NCBI GenBank assembly: GCA_027575765.1
Contig: JANBPT010000736.1
Coordinates: 1 to 24,477, forward strand
Length of the DNA stretch: 24,477 nt
Reading direction: 5' to 3'
Source: Tieghemiomyces parasiticus
Lineage: Eukaryota > Kickxellomycota > Dimargaritomycetes > Dimargaritales > Dimargaritaceae
Shown: positions 1 through 10,504 of the stretch, piece by piece
Layout: each line of letters starts with the position of its first letter
How positions within the stretch are numbered: the first letter of the stretch is position 1
Position numbers and translations under genes: made by a program
The notes under the pieces: model-generated
Databases searched by the model: none
Told to the model about the DNA's origin: nothing
Seen by the model: the letters and a program-made list of their open reading frames with translations, nothing else

Positions 1-1280
1 TCTCACGCTGGAAAGAGAATGTTGCAGGACCCCAGGTCGTAGGCCAGGAGAGAGGGGTGCGATTCGACACCTCCGTAATGGCGGGGCCTGAGCCACCGTA
101 GCTGGTGTGCAATGAGGGTGAGGCCAAGTACTACACAGCAGTGAACTGTGTGGTCAGTTTAAGATAATGTGATGTATGGCCGGACTTAGTAAACTTGCAG
201 AGGCGGTCTAATTTCAAAATATATGGAGCCCTGGCAAGTGAATCGAATAAGAAAACGATTGAAAAGCGACCAAAGCGTGGCGGATAATGCTAGCGGTCAA
301 GTTATGATATTACAGAGTTATTGCTATTTAACCGGATTTAAGTTGGAGTGCAAGGACATGTAAAAAGTCATTATAACTTTGCGCCACTGGCACATCGAGC
401 CACCAAGAGCACAAGATTACACGCTGACAACGGACGCGAAAGATCCGGAGTTTCCTTCTTCAATTACTTCAGATGTGTAATTAGTAACGCCGATTACGGC
501 ACACGAGTTCATCTTACGATTGTCACCCATAGGCACATTGACTCGAAGTGGTGCACGAGGTGCAGGTACTAAACGATGGTTTGGTGGTTCAACCGATATC
601 AGTTATAAGTGTATGCAGCATTTTGGAGCTTTAGAAAAAGTCAGTCGCAAGCGAGACAAAAAGGAGGGCAGGGTTACTTGTACAGGAAAAATAGTGGGTG
701 ATAGTATTCGGAAGGAATACGAAATGCAGGGTACAGGGTATGAGGAGGAGCGCGGTGGCCAAAGCGACTATGATAGAGAGAACCAGATACGCTTAATGAG
801 GAAACTTTGAAGGAGTATCACTTATTGGTGGATGGGCGAACGACCGAGTCCCTTTCCTCAGAATCGGATAAGGGTGGCATATACAAAAGAGGTGGAGGAG
901 AGGAGGCTACAACGGCACGATGGGGGCTCGGCTATTGCAGGGCGATGTAGTCATGATGATCACGAACCCGTCGCATTATCAAGGAGCGTAGGGGTCGCAT
1001 GCTTGTGCATGCGACCAACGGATAATTTCTAAAAGTGGATGACCCTTGTAAGGGATGGCTCCGGTCGTATACTGCAATACAGCCCATGCACCTCTGTTTC
1101 GGACAGAAATACGGAGCAAGTCGCAGGTACGGGGTGAAGGGTCGGACGCCTGCATTGCCTATACCTAGTATTGCACCACCGGCCGACTGGGAGGTACGGA
1201 GTACATGGTCCACACGTGTCCCGCTAGCCGAAAATCAACTCATTCCCGAGTGAAACTTGTGTGATTGCTAATACAATAGG
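1..1280. other. Left-edge spacer without a supportable gene
   Basis: Only open frames shorter than 100 codons occur here, on both strands and overlapping one another, several without an ATG. None shows a recognisable domain or the GC-rich third positions of the four real genes. Roughly 640-930 is purine-rich on the plus strand, like the zone upstream of the minus-strand gene further right. It could therefore belong to a leftward gene beyond the window edge, but no such coding sequence is visible in 1-640. The segment also contains a perfect 10-bp stem-loop at 993-1016 and the 3' flank of the GRAM gene. Confidence 0.6.
993..1016. repeat. Perfect 10-bp inverted repeat, 4-nt loop
   Basis: The arms GGTCGCATGC and GCATGCGACC are exact reverse complements and flank the loop TTGT. 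The stem does not extend further (G at 992 faces A at 1017). It lies about 270 bp beyond the 3' end of the minus-strand GRAM gene. It could fold as RNA or act as a binding palindrome. No T-run follows it on either strand, so it is not terminator-like. Confidence 0.6.
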
Positions 1281-2417
1281 TCAGAGTAGACCCGTCAGGG
1301 GCGCTATAGAATGCCGGTGACTCTGGTGAGAGTCGCGGGCAGCGAGCTGGGGCTTGCAGTGAGGGGTGGCAGACAAGGGCCGTCGACTTTCTAGCGGAGG
1401 GGTGGCTGAGGGGGTCAACATGTGTGCGGTCAGTCCTTGAACGGCAGGGGTAGTGGCGGCAACAGACGATGAGGCGGCGGAAAGAGCAGGCGAAGTTTGT
1501 ACAGATGTGGGCTGCGGAGAAGCGGTAGCAGGGGGATCTGGGTGGAGGTAACGGTCCCGGGCGGCGGCCAGGGTATCGTAAGCGTTATCGCGAGTGTAAA
1601 AGGCGGTGAAAATGTAGCTGCGGTTGGACGACTTGATGCGGATCACGTTAGGTAAGATCCCCATCAGGGACTCCTTGTGAATGCTCTGGACAGTACCAAA
1701 GGACAGGGCAATGTTGACCGTTTCCGGGTACTTGGTGGGTAACGGCACGTTGAATGGGAAATGCGTAGGCGGTTGGTGCGAGGCCACCGACCTATCCGTG
1801 CCATGGGTGTTTGCCGCTTGGCTGTCGCATTGTTGTCCAGAATGATGTTGGTTCTCCGTGGCCAGGTTGGCGTGGTACAGCGCATAATTAAAGCGGATAA
1901 ACGGATTCATTCGCCGGCCGTGAAAATAAATACCATGTGGTGTAACATAGAGAACACCCTTCCAGAATACGTCCAAATCGAGAGCGCACTTGAAACTGGC
2001 GTACATGGACCGAATGATAGCCGAGTCGAGGTCGCAAAAGGTCCTCCGGAATTTGCGCTGGCGCCGAGTGGTCTTGTCTTTGGGCTTGGACCGGCGACCC
2101 CTTTGGCTAGAGGTACTTGAACGGGAGAAGAGGGAGGCTGACGAAACCGGGGACAGAGGGCGGGCAGCCACTTCAGTGCAGTCGTTGGTGAAGGCGACCA
2201 GGGCCCCTAGGGCGATATCTGCGGAAAGGGGTCGGGTGGGCAGCACCGGGGACCGCTCCGGAGAGGCCACCGCCGTGGTAGGCGATGGCACGTCGCCGGC
2301 ACTGATGGTCGACGGTGTGCCCGTCAAGCTATGGACCGGAGGTTTGGGCCGACCAAAGAGTGACATGCGCCGCTTAACCCTGGTGGATAACGTACAAAGG
2401 TTTGGCAGGTTGGTCAT
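1281..2417 (-). CDS. GRAM-domain protein (Lam/GRAMD-like, no visible VASt domain)
   Basis: Predicted 378 aa. GRAM domains have a PH-like fold and mostly bind membrane lipids at membranes or contact sites. Residues about 122-170 carry the first half: FRRTFCDLDS, then the typical 'CAL...FWKGVLYVTPHGIYFHGRR' pattern. Residues about 234-288 carry the second half: 'ALSFGTVQSIHKES', 'GILPNVIRIKSSNRSYIFTAF', 'TRDNAYDTL'. This matches the GRAM order of fungal Lam/Ysp and animal GRAMD1 proteins. Between the halves is an in-frame insert of about 60 residues (171-232), polar and Gln/His/Thr-rich. Residues 1-105 and 290-378 are Ser/Pro-rich and look disordered; a basic cluster (RRGRRSKPKDKTTRRQRKFRR region, about 107-125) precedes the domain. 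No VASt domain or membrane helix is seen, unlike full Lam proteins. The open frame runs 40 codons further upstream but begins with TTG; the ATG at 2417 has a GCC context, while the ATG at 2366 has a poorer one. Confidence 0.82.
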   Translation of the reverse strand: MTNLPNLCTLSTRVKRRMSLFGRPKPPVHSLTGTPSTISAGDVPSPTTAVASPERSPVLPTRPLSADIALGALVAFTNDCTEVAARPLSPVSSASLFSRSSTSSQRGRRSKPKDKTTRRQRKFRRTFCDLDSAIIRSMYASFKCALDLDVFWKGVLYVTPHGIYFHGRRMNPFIRFNYALYHANLATENQHHSGQQCDSQAANTHGTDRSVASHQPPTHFPFNVPLPTKYPETVNIALSFGTVQSIHKESLMGILPNVIRIKSSNRSYIFTAFYTRDNAYDTLAAARDRYLHPDPPATASPQPTSVQTSPALSAASSSVAATTPAVQGLTAHMLTPSATPPLESRRPLSATPHCKPQLAARDSHQSHRHSIAPLTGLL

Positions 2418-3906
2418 GGCGCGTCCAAAAAGAAACGGAAAGGACGAAAGGAGAACTGTTGAGGGTGGGAGGAGTGTGGGACCTAATGTGGTGTCTGGTT
2501 GACGTGCATTGCAAGTGTATGCAATACAAAAAGCCAAGAGGGTATTACGACGGTGTCGTCACGTGTCGCTATAGTAAATGAAGTAGCGAGTTGGAAGCGA
2601 CAAAGGTAAAAATCAAAAGAGCAGTCAGCTTTTCAAGCCGAGGCAAATGGCGCAAATTGAGAGAATGACGAACAATGACGCCTTTTCCAAAGGGTGAAGG
2701 CCGGAGGAGTAGGTTAGGCAGGGCAATTCTTTTATGAGGTGAGCGGCGACAGGTAAAAAGGGTGACATGTGAGCGGTGACGTATAAGGTTTGGATATGGT
2801 TAGGATCGTGGGACAGATGATGAAGCCATGGTTGGCTTGATAGCGTTCGTCAAAGTATTGAGGCCGTGTAATGAAGAGGATATGCCTAGCAATGCTCAAT
2901 ACCGATGCACGGGTAAATAGGGGTCTTTGAAGGGGCCTGCCGCGTGTCGGAGGATGACCCTATCAGCCCCAGCGGAGGAATTAAAGAGGACAACCCAACC
3001 AGTCAATGAAGACGATATATATAGATTGGGGATAAGGAAATAGGAACACAGCCGGGGAGACACTGGCGGATAAAAAATAACCTCACCGCAGCTAAGCCTG
3101 GTGAAGGAGGGAGGCGGTCCCGCATGATCCAACCTTCACGAGCCACGGCAGAGTGTTAAGGTAGAGAAAATAGCAAAAACTTGACCGCTACTTAAACCGA
3201 GGTTACCGGTGCGACGGTGAGTAATAGAGAGACGGAATGGCCAGGGAAGGCCGAAACGGTCAGAACTAGCGGTGGTGGTAGCACACAGGCTTTACGCGTA
3301 AACAGTGCAGGCAGTAGCAAAAAGAAGGAAAGGGGAAAAAAGGAAGAGACGGTCGTCGGCAGACCGCGAGGGCCGTCGCCATAACCTAGGCAAGAGGTAG
3401 GGCTAGGATGAACGCGTATGCAGCGGACGTGGGAAGGGAGACCTACCATAAAACTGAACTGGCGGGAGGGTGTCGTTGTTATTGTTGAGTAAAAGGCGGG
3501 CTTGGCGAGCGGGCTTCATATGCTGGCACTACAGTCAAATGGCGGCGGTCTTCAACTTGGTGCGGCGGAGAGTGCGAGCAATGGCGGAGATGTAAAGGGC
3601 AGTTGACAGGTGTTGACGTGGGAGTGCTGAGCAAAGAGGGTTGAACGGGAGATATTAAAATACAAGGCTCAGGGAGAGGATGGAAGGGCTGGTGGCTTCC
3701 CAATTATTGTATCGGGCAAGCACCCCAGGAAGGTAAGGTAGCAGAAAAGACGTTGGAGAGAGTGGGGCACTGCCGTATCAGGGGTCGGTGTCAAAAGTGG
3801 CAAGTGCTAGAGTTACGAGTTGCTTATAGAAAAAAAAAAGAAGAAGGGGTTGGGCAAGGTAAAACCGTAGGTGTTTCGCAGTCGGGACTAGAAAAGAGAG
3901 GGTGGA
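2418..3906 (-). promoter_or_regulatory. Pyrimidine-rich leader/promoter zone of the GRAM gene
   Basis: The plus strand is strongly purine-rich, so the gene's sense strand is pyrimidine-rich. A hand count of 3301-3360 gives 48 purines in 60. Apparent minus-strand open frames here (for example 2896-3132, 3192-3449, 3479-3703) translate to Ser/Pro/Leu/Phe-rich runs, as expected from a CT-rich sequence, and are not taken as genes. Runs of A (3830-3839) are part of the same pattern. Whether this is promoter, long 5' UTR or a UTR with introns cannot be told from sequence alone. Confidence 0.45.
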
Positions 3907-3937
3907 GCGCCCGGGCGCGCTTTTATAGATTTTATAA
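3907..3937 (-). promoter_or_regulatory. Candidate core promoter: tandem TATAAAA next to a GC palindrome
   Basis: On the minus strand TATAAAA occurs twice, nine bases apart (plus-strand TTTTATA at 3921-3927 and 3930-3936). Immediately downstream in the leftward direction is the perfect 12-bp palindrome GCGCCCGGGCGC (3907-3918). The pair sits at the far end of the purine-rich zone that leads to the GRAM gene, so it could mark the start of that transcript about 1.5 kb before the ATG. TATA-like words are common by chance; placement is the main argument. Confidence 0.28.
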
Positions 3938-5589
3938 GGAACTGTGGTGGTGGTGGACGTCAGCTCACTTTTCGTCAATCAGCTCAATGGCTATTTCATA
4001 ATGACTGGTGCATATTAGCTTAAGTCCGCCACCAGTCCACCGGATATGCATAGAACCAGCGAGAACCGGGGGAGGTGGCTGATTGGCCGACTGCGACATA
4101 AACTGACTAAGCTCTATCGCGAGTGAAAATAAGGCAATGGATGGGGCTTGCTATGCATATAGAGACAGCTGGTGCCGCGTAATGCCCGGTCGCTTCCCAT
4201 AAATGACCGAATTGCCCAGTTCGTAGGCCTATTATTTTTGCATGCACTTGGTTGGTTCGATATTGACGGGCCAGCGGGCCAATGGCCGAGTCTGACGGCC
4301 GGTCAGTGGCGATCGGCCCCGGTCGTTTTTTGCCCCCCCCTTCTCGTCCCGCCTCTCCTGATTACAGGCGCAAGAGGGTGTTGTGGAGGTGGAAGGTTGG
4401 GACGCTGGTGGAGGGCTGGTGAGACGTATTTCGCATCTGTTTGGATGCATTCGCTCGCTTGGGCCGGCGCGAAAACTAGCGCGTTCCCCACCACTTCACA
4501 GCCAGGTAGAGTTGCTTCATCAACCCTGCCTGCTGACCGCGGTTGTGCGGGTCCAACATATCCCCGCCCCTGCTTGCTGTCCCACCAGGTCAGCTGCCCG
4601 ACCAACTCCAAGGAGCTGAGTACAGGCACCCTGTCAGCCCGACGACCCGCGCCTCCATAGCCCCAGGTGTAACCTCGCCGTGGCCGAACGACGATAGCTA
4701 CAAGTGCAGGGCTGGCGAGAATAGTCAGGCCATTAATTTTAATATACACTCGCGGAAAGGGCTAGGTGGGCGGCTGGTCGAGCGTCGCATGGCCTGATCA
4801 GCCCACCCCTTCGAGAGAGGGAAATCGACCGCTTCTCTTGCCCCTTTTTTCCCTTCGCGCCCCCCGCCTTGGCCACGGAGCATATAATCAGGTCACACAG
4901 ACACAGGCAGAGCTCACGTGCGTGCACCCAAAAATGCCGTAGTCAGGCCATCCTCAATCGGCCCCGCCGCCTTGTTTTGGTAGGATCGGGCCTCGGGGGC
5001 CGAGTGAGTGGGTCCCGCCATCGCCGCCTTGACAGAGGGAATCAGCGGGAAGGGGAGCCATTGGCATGTGATAATGGGATTCGCGCTAGTGCATACAGTC
5101 GGCAGAAGCCTCGTCCCTTGGTGCATTGTTCTACAGACTGCTGGCAGCGACTGGGCACTTGGGGTGGAGGCGGTACTTGGCTGGCTTTTCGTTCAGGCAC
5201 ACGTCAATATCGCTTGCGCCAGCTTTCCCACTCCATCGGCGCCATTAGACAGAAGAGGGAGGGCTAACTCGAAGACTGCACCACACCCGATAATACGCCG
5301 GGACGCTCTGTTGGTCACCGCGTAGGTATATGCGCCGTAATCCAGCTGGCTGCAGTGTATGCCTAGTCACGCACCTCTCCTCCCGCCCGTCCAAAAATCG
5401 ACCAACATGGGCCCTGGCTCCTGTGCACCATGAGCTTGGTCCGCACGCTCTGACGTGTTGGTCCCAACCCTCTTGCCTCCGACACCACGGATAATGCCCC
5501 AGCTGCGCTATTGGCCGCGGGGCCCAGAGACCCTCCGGTTTGCGCGCCAGTGGTCAAATTTATCGAGCGACGGAACTGCGGCACCAACG
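3938..5589. other. Geneless, partly GC-rich spacer
   Basis: Several overlapping open frames exist on both strands at about 4172-4797 and 4869-5325, the longest 162 codons. The 4172 frame begins with GTG. The frames mirror one another across strands in a locally GC-rich stretch, where stop codons are rare. No domain, signal peptide or repeat family was recognised. The segment includes a C-run near 4335-4342 and a T-rich stretch near 4848. Nothing here supports a gene call. Confidence 0.5.
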
Positions 5590-8500
5590 TTATAAGGCGG
5601 GACGCGGTGGAACTCGCCGATGGGCGGGCTGGATTCCGCCTATCGCTGGCGTAGCAGCCTGGTCGGCAGGATTGTTGCCGCTGCCACGAACGAAGGGCCG
5701 GGGAAAATAACGGCAGGACTTGGTATACTGCTTACATTCTGGCTGCCCTGACCGCCCCCGCTTAATGATGTAGACTACGAACGAATACCACCAATAAACC
5801 TTCTTAGTAAAGCCCTCTTGGTCAATGTCCACGTAACCCACTGTTTTCCGATGTACCTTTAAGATGCACCTTCCTACGTAACAGTACCTGCCAAGGTTGC
5901 CGACGGCAGTGCTTGCACCCCTTCCCTTATTACCTGACTGCCCTCTGGGCCCCGTCTTGCCGATTCGGATTGTGACTTGGAATATAATTGGTTGACGAAT
6001 GTCCTGTCCAATGATCATACCCTCGTAACGACCTACTGAACCCGCAAAGGTCTGTTCCGTGCTACTCGAGTAGCCCCGTCAAGATACCTCGAGCGGGCCA
6101 CCAACAGGTAATACAGTGTGTCGAAGAGACGGTCTTGATAGATTTTTCACCTGGCGTGCATACCGCATGTCATACCAAACTGTACGCCTTTCAACCAATA
6201 TAGTGTTTACCCGTGGTCGATGATATTGGCTAAATCATATAGTCTATCCATCCACTTGGTCCTCCGAGGTACGAGAGCTGTGCAGCATGTGCTCTGGAGC
6301 AGTACAATGACAGGTACCCACTGGTATACAGGAGCTATCACTAAACCACCCATTTTTAAGCCGGTCATAGAAGACCGTTGCGGCTGGCCAGCATGATGAG
6401 GACCAAGGTACTGATCATACAACCCACTGGCAAGGATTCTCATGTGTTCTGGCACTGCCGTCATCTCTGACTCGCCAAGCCATCTAGAGGCCCACCTAGT
6501 ACTGTCGATCTTATAACCGGTCCTCCCATACCAATTAGGAGATATACATATCCAATCGCGTTGAAGAGCTAAAGCTACTTGCTAGTGCCATTACTACCAC
6601 GCTGCTGCAGGAGAATAAGTTACCCAACCAAAGATAATCTGTTAGCATAGTACTGTGAAGGTTCTCATAGTCCCACTGGCTGCGAGGTTCTAATCGCTGT
6701 CAATAGGGCTTGGTGTGTCATTTTATTAATCACATTCAGAAACTAGGCAGTGTCGTTATAGAATCGATGCCGATTTGCCAAACGTTGTATTAGGCAACCA
6801 GACCGGAATTTCCAATTGGCACCTTGGCATTAACGAACGAGGAATGTTGGTACCGCAACACTGCGACGGTGCAACCAACGCAATATCCGCCACCTCAGGT
6901 GCGATGGTACACTGTAAACTTGGCCTAACTGCCAATTACGGAGGAGGGTGCCCTATATAAACACCGAAATGGAGCAAAATGCACGTTTTGCTAAATGCTG
7001 GCAACTTGGGGGCCGGGGACACTAGGTAAAAATAACTTCACCTAGTACAAAAGTTACCTATTTGTTGACTCTCGTGCCGTTGTGTGGTGCCTAGAAAACA
7101 TACTAAGGCTAACGCATGCCTACCCCGCCCAAAATCTCTCCGACACCAGTATGATACCCTGTAATTGGGCAGCCCGTACTCTAGGAGTTCTATGCAACTT
7201 CTCTCGAATCCACACTTATAACGTACGAACTCACGAAGCTTTTTACCCTTCCAGGACCACCTCCGAAACCACGAACCCTGGCAACCCCAACTCGCCATAT
7301 GAGTTACCGAGTCCGCCTCGATGAACCCATTCCCCGTTCTCTGTCACTCACACGTTGTATTACTTGCCAGTACGTAGAACTCGCCAACTCCGGGTAGCCC
7401 TTTACTTTTTTTTCACCAATAAAACCCTCTACTACGCCTTTTCACCGTTGATCCCCACCCCTCCCCTTACGGGCACCACAGGTATGTAGGCTGAAATTTC
7501 CTGGATTAGGCTACAATGCGGCTCCTGGTGGCATTTTTGAATCGTTTGGATTACGGTAACGCTAAGGAATTACTTTGTCCGCTGCAGCAGTTAAAAATTT
7601 AGAATTAACGGTAGTCTACACCTATTGGCGCGTTAATTGCGTTAGAAACTTTAGAAGTAAGCTGTGGAAAATTACCAGGTTTATATTTTATAGGGCGTAA
7701 AAGGTTTTGGGTGTAAAATCCACCTTGATTTCCGGAGAAATCAACCTAAACATTAAGTGGCAGGGATGTGTCGAATAGAAAAATGAGCAAACAGCTAGTA
7801 ATAGCATTAGGTAGATGCCAACGAAATTACTGGTTCGTGCATGGAATAGGGAGGTACTACTTCAGGAGGTTCGATAACAGCAAAAGGAGGTTAAATAGCC
7901 TCTCAGAGGAAGATTTAGAGGAGGTAATAGAATTATAGATTACGTTTCACATTCTCAAATGAAATATTCCTACGGATAGACCCTCGAATTGTACCCTGAC
8001 TATGTGAATTACTACAACCAGACCCGCAAGTGTTACCTAGACTTCTCGTGCAAAGGCGTTACGGAACACAGTCAATACTATACAATTGAAAATATGCTGA
8101 ACACAAGTCAAAATTACGGGGGCACATTATCGCGGACCAGAGATACAGCCAGTCTTTTAGGTCGCCCTGCAGCGCCATTTAAATAAAGGCTTCGCCAATC
8201 CCTATTGATGTATTTTCGTCATGTCGGTACTTGAGCAAATCTGCTGACGCTTGACAGTTTATCCCTTTCACCTCGATTAATCTTTTGGCTAACAATTTGG
8301 CCGAGGACATGTAGTAAGGCAATTTCCACGTCTGTCGTACTATATAACCCACGGATAGCTGTTATCTACGGGGATTGTCATGGGATTGGCTTTCTTTACC
8401 GATGCCAATACTCTATTATTCATGTAACTTCAAATCCATGGCATAGCTTGGTCTTCTCATTTGTTAGCGTGCACGGCCACGCGGTTAATTTTATCAAGCA

Positions 8501-9093
8501 TAATAACAAGGAGGAGAATTTAATAGCACCTATTGTTTACTTCACTGACACGAACAATTCACGGTTCCACGCTTCGCACTTCCGCGAATAAAAGGAAACA
8601 TCAAGCAGGTCCAGGCCGCCCGACACTTGGCCCACCATGACTCCGCTTCAATTTATGCATCACGACTTAAGCGCTGAACCATACTTATTTTTAATTATTG
8701 GGCTCTGGACCATACCTTCCATGCGTGACAGTCTCAATGAGGTAAGGTTCGTCTGCATTTAAGCAGAACTGAGCGTGACAAGTGTAGTGGGCCATCCGAA
8801 TGAACTCGACGCTAAATGATGGGGGAACGGCCGCGGCTATACTGAGGAAGGTGGTATGGTTTGCTTCGAGAGAAAATCTTGAAGGCGCCCACACTGTAGA
8901 GAGCCGAGCTGTAGGATATCGTGGTTAGAACTAATCCTCCAGAGCCCTTTCCAATTAGGATTCAAGAACCAACTGTAACGAAAGCAACCATCCCCCACCT
9001 ACTATATTTGACATCATGTGATGGTATATATTCGCCTTATTTAGGTCAACCCTGGTACTAATGTACTGGTCCTTTATTCTCTTTCACCATAGT
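5590..9093. other. Geneless, compositionally balanced spacer
   Basis: This stretch has neither the pyrimidine strand bias of the leader zones nor the GC-rich third positions of the genes. The longest frame is on the minus strand at 5590-6018 (142 codons from an ATG, open further upstream to about 6080). Others (6207-6464 minus, 6775-6960 plus, 7082-7324 plus, 7989-8186 plus, 8691-8894 minus) are 60-90 codons. These lengths are what chance would give, and no family was recognised. About 7570-7970 is the most AT-rich part and contains a 51-codon ATG frame (7783-7938). Decayed mobile-element sequence is possible but not shown. Confidence 0.5.
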
Positions 9094-9415
9094 TTATTCA
9101 ATGACAATTTTAATTATAAAAGCCCCTCTTGCCACTTTCAAATTGCCTATGGTATGACTCCCCGACCGCATCATGATTCCACTGAGCGGCCATGCCTTGA
9201 CGAGTGGGTCATGGCTATGAAACGCACCTGAGCCTTGTCTCACGGAATACTTCAAGGTTGGCTCGGCGTTCGCAACCGTGAGAGTGTAGTCCACAATTGT
9301 CAATCAGGTTATAGTGAAACTAAATAAACCCATCATAATATGAGGTTCGTCAAATTACGTTGAACACCTGGCATGCCATCGTGATTACATTGGGGCTTGA
9401 CTTCTACCCTTTACC

Positions 9416-9436
9416 CTCTCTCTCTCTCTCTCTCTC
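9416..9436. repeat. (CT)n microsatellite
   Basis: An uninterrupted CT dinucleotide run of 21 nt, visible directly. Confidence 0.95.
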
Positions 9437-9639
9437 CTGCATCCCCGTGGAAGGTTCTCCTGCAGGCTGCTATGCGCCCATAACCGCGCGGTTGGTGAAC
9501 CTACCCCATGCTAAGTTATTCTCAGTTACCTTACATGCGTTATTATCACCACCGGCGACGATTTTCGCACCTTTCTTTATCGGGATTCAATCCCCGAGCG
9601 GATGATGAGGATGTAACGTCGCCCTAGCTACAGATAGAA

Positions 9640-10360
9640 CAAAAGGACGACTGAAGTTGGCACGCTGTAGTGGTAGACAAAAGAGAGACAAAAGGGGGGG
9701 AGAGTGGTGCAGCGTACCGACGAAGGTGACCGACCGGAAGACGACCCCGAAGTAAATAGGGAATGGAAGATTAGGATTTCCGCATCCCACCGTCGTGATA
9801 TGTGAAGGACTAGAACTGATTATTGATGAAAACGGCAAATAGAAGGCAATCAAAGCTAGACTAGTATTGGTTTCCTTTTCCGGCACCGTCTATAACGGGT
9901 GTGGTGAGGACCATCGGCCTCTGGGTGTAAGTAGGGCCAAGCCAGCGTCATGCCTCTGTAACTTCCGGCCCCCGCCTCTCTGGTATATGGGCTCGGAGCT
10001 AACTAGATTCAAGTTTGAAGAGTTCAGACATGGTCCAATCGATCAGTAGCCACAGTTACCTCCCTCCCACCCTAATCTTTGATATACTAACGATTCGGGT
10101 CCAATAAGTACGATATTGGTTAAATATATACCATTTCTTCAAAATGAGGTGTGGTGATGTTTCAGGTGGCTTGCAGATGTGGGAAACAACGGTGATGTGG
10201 GTTATTAAGAGAGAGAGAGAGAGGGGGCCACACAACGGCCCCAGACTGTATTATAAAAATTGATGAGAATGGGGGAAAAAGACGGAGATTCCAGCCGAAT
10301 AGGGAGAAGTGGAGGTGAGTTTAGTGGCATCGACAAGAGTGAGAGCCAGACAGCGGGAGA
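9640..10360 (-). promoter_or_regulatory. Purine-rich plus-strand tract, possible leader of a leftward unit
   Basis: Hand counts give 44 of 60 purines at 9661-9720 and 46 of 60 at 10261-10320, with a more mixed patch around 9880-10130. The bias has the same sense as the zone upstream of the minus-strand GRAM gene. By that analogy it would be the leader of a leftward transcript starting near the AT-rich stretch at 10360-10376. No confident leftward gene is found below it. The minus-strand frame 9587-9886 is a translation of the CT-rich strand and is not called. Confidence 0.25.
10208..10223. repeat. (AG)8 microsatellite
   Basis: A 16-nt AG dinucleotide run followed by a G-run. It lies about 790 bp from the CT run at 9416-9436, so the two form an inverted pair of simple repeats. 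Confidence 0.92.
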
Positions 10361-10373
10361 AAAAAATATATAT
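10360..10373. promoter_or_regulatory. AT-rich boundary with ATATATAT, possible bidirectional promoter centre
   Basis: An A-run (10360-10366) merges into ATATATAT (10366-10373). To the left the plus strand is purine-rich, and from about 10500 to the right it becomes pyrimidine-rich, so the strand bias flips close to this point. That is the arrangement expected for two divergent leaders. Transcription is not shown by the sequence. Confidence 0.22.
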
Positions 10374-10504
10374 GTAAGCAAATCAGACCACATCATTCAT
10401 TGACGATATGAGTAGATAATCCACAGCCTCTCAAGCACTCTACGTCGCCACCAGTCAGGCCACAGAGTATTTACTAATCCCCAGTGGGCCTGCGGCTGAG
10501 ACTG

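Noticed and set aside
1664..2502. Open frames antisense to or overlapping the GRAM gene (1664-1885 minus; 1761-2120 and 1990-2502 plus)
   Set aside because: They are shadows of the GRAM coding sequence; only the 1281-2417 frame shows a recognisable domain.
4172..4797. Overlapping frames on both strands, up to 162 codons
   Set aside because: Mirror-image frames in GC-rich sequence, the longest one starting with GTG, with no domain or plausible protein composition.
6207..6580. Minus-strand stop-free stretch of about 124 codons containing GGLVIAPVYQWVPVIVLL, briefly reminiscent of DIRS-type retroelement proteins
   Set aside because: The likeness is one short hydrophobic stretch; several frames this long are expected by chance and no second motif aligns.
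8235..8591. Plus-strand stop-free stretch of about 118 codons without any ATG
   Set aside because: Length is within chance expectation and there is no start codon, splice signal or domain.
8946..8971. Minus-strand GGTTCTTGAATCC, similar to a tRNA B box
   Set aside because: It has two extra bases against the GGTTCGANTCC consensus and no cloverleaf can be built around it.
9582..9599. GGGATTCAATCCC quasi-palindrome resembling a tRNA T-arm
   Set aside because: The stem and loop do not fit the 5-bp/7-nt T-arm and no D-arm, anticodon arm or acceptor stem surrounds it.
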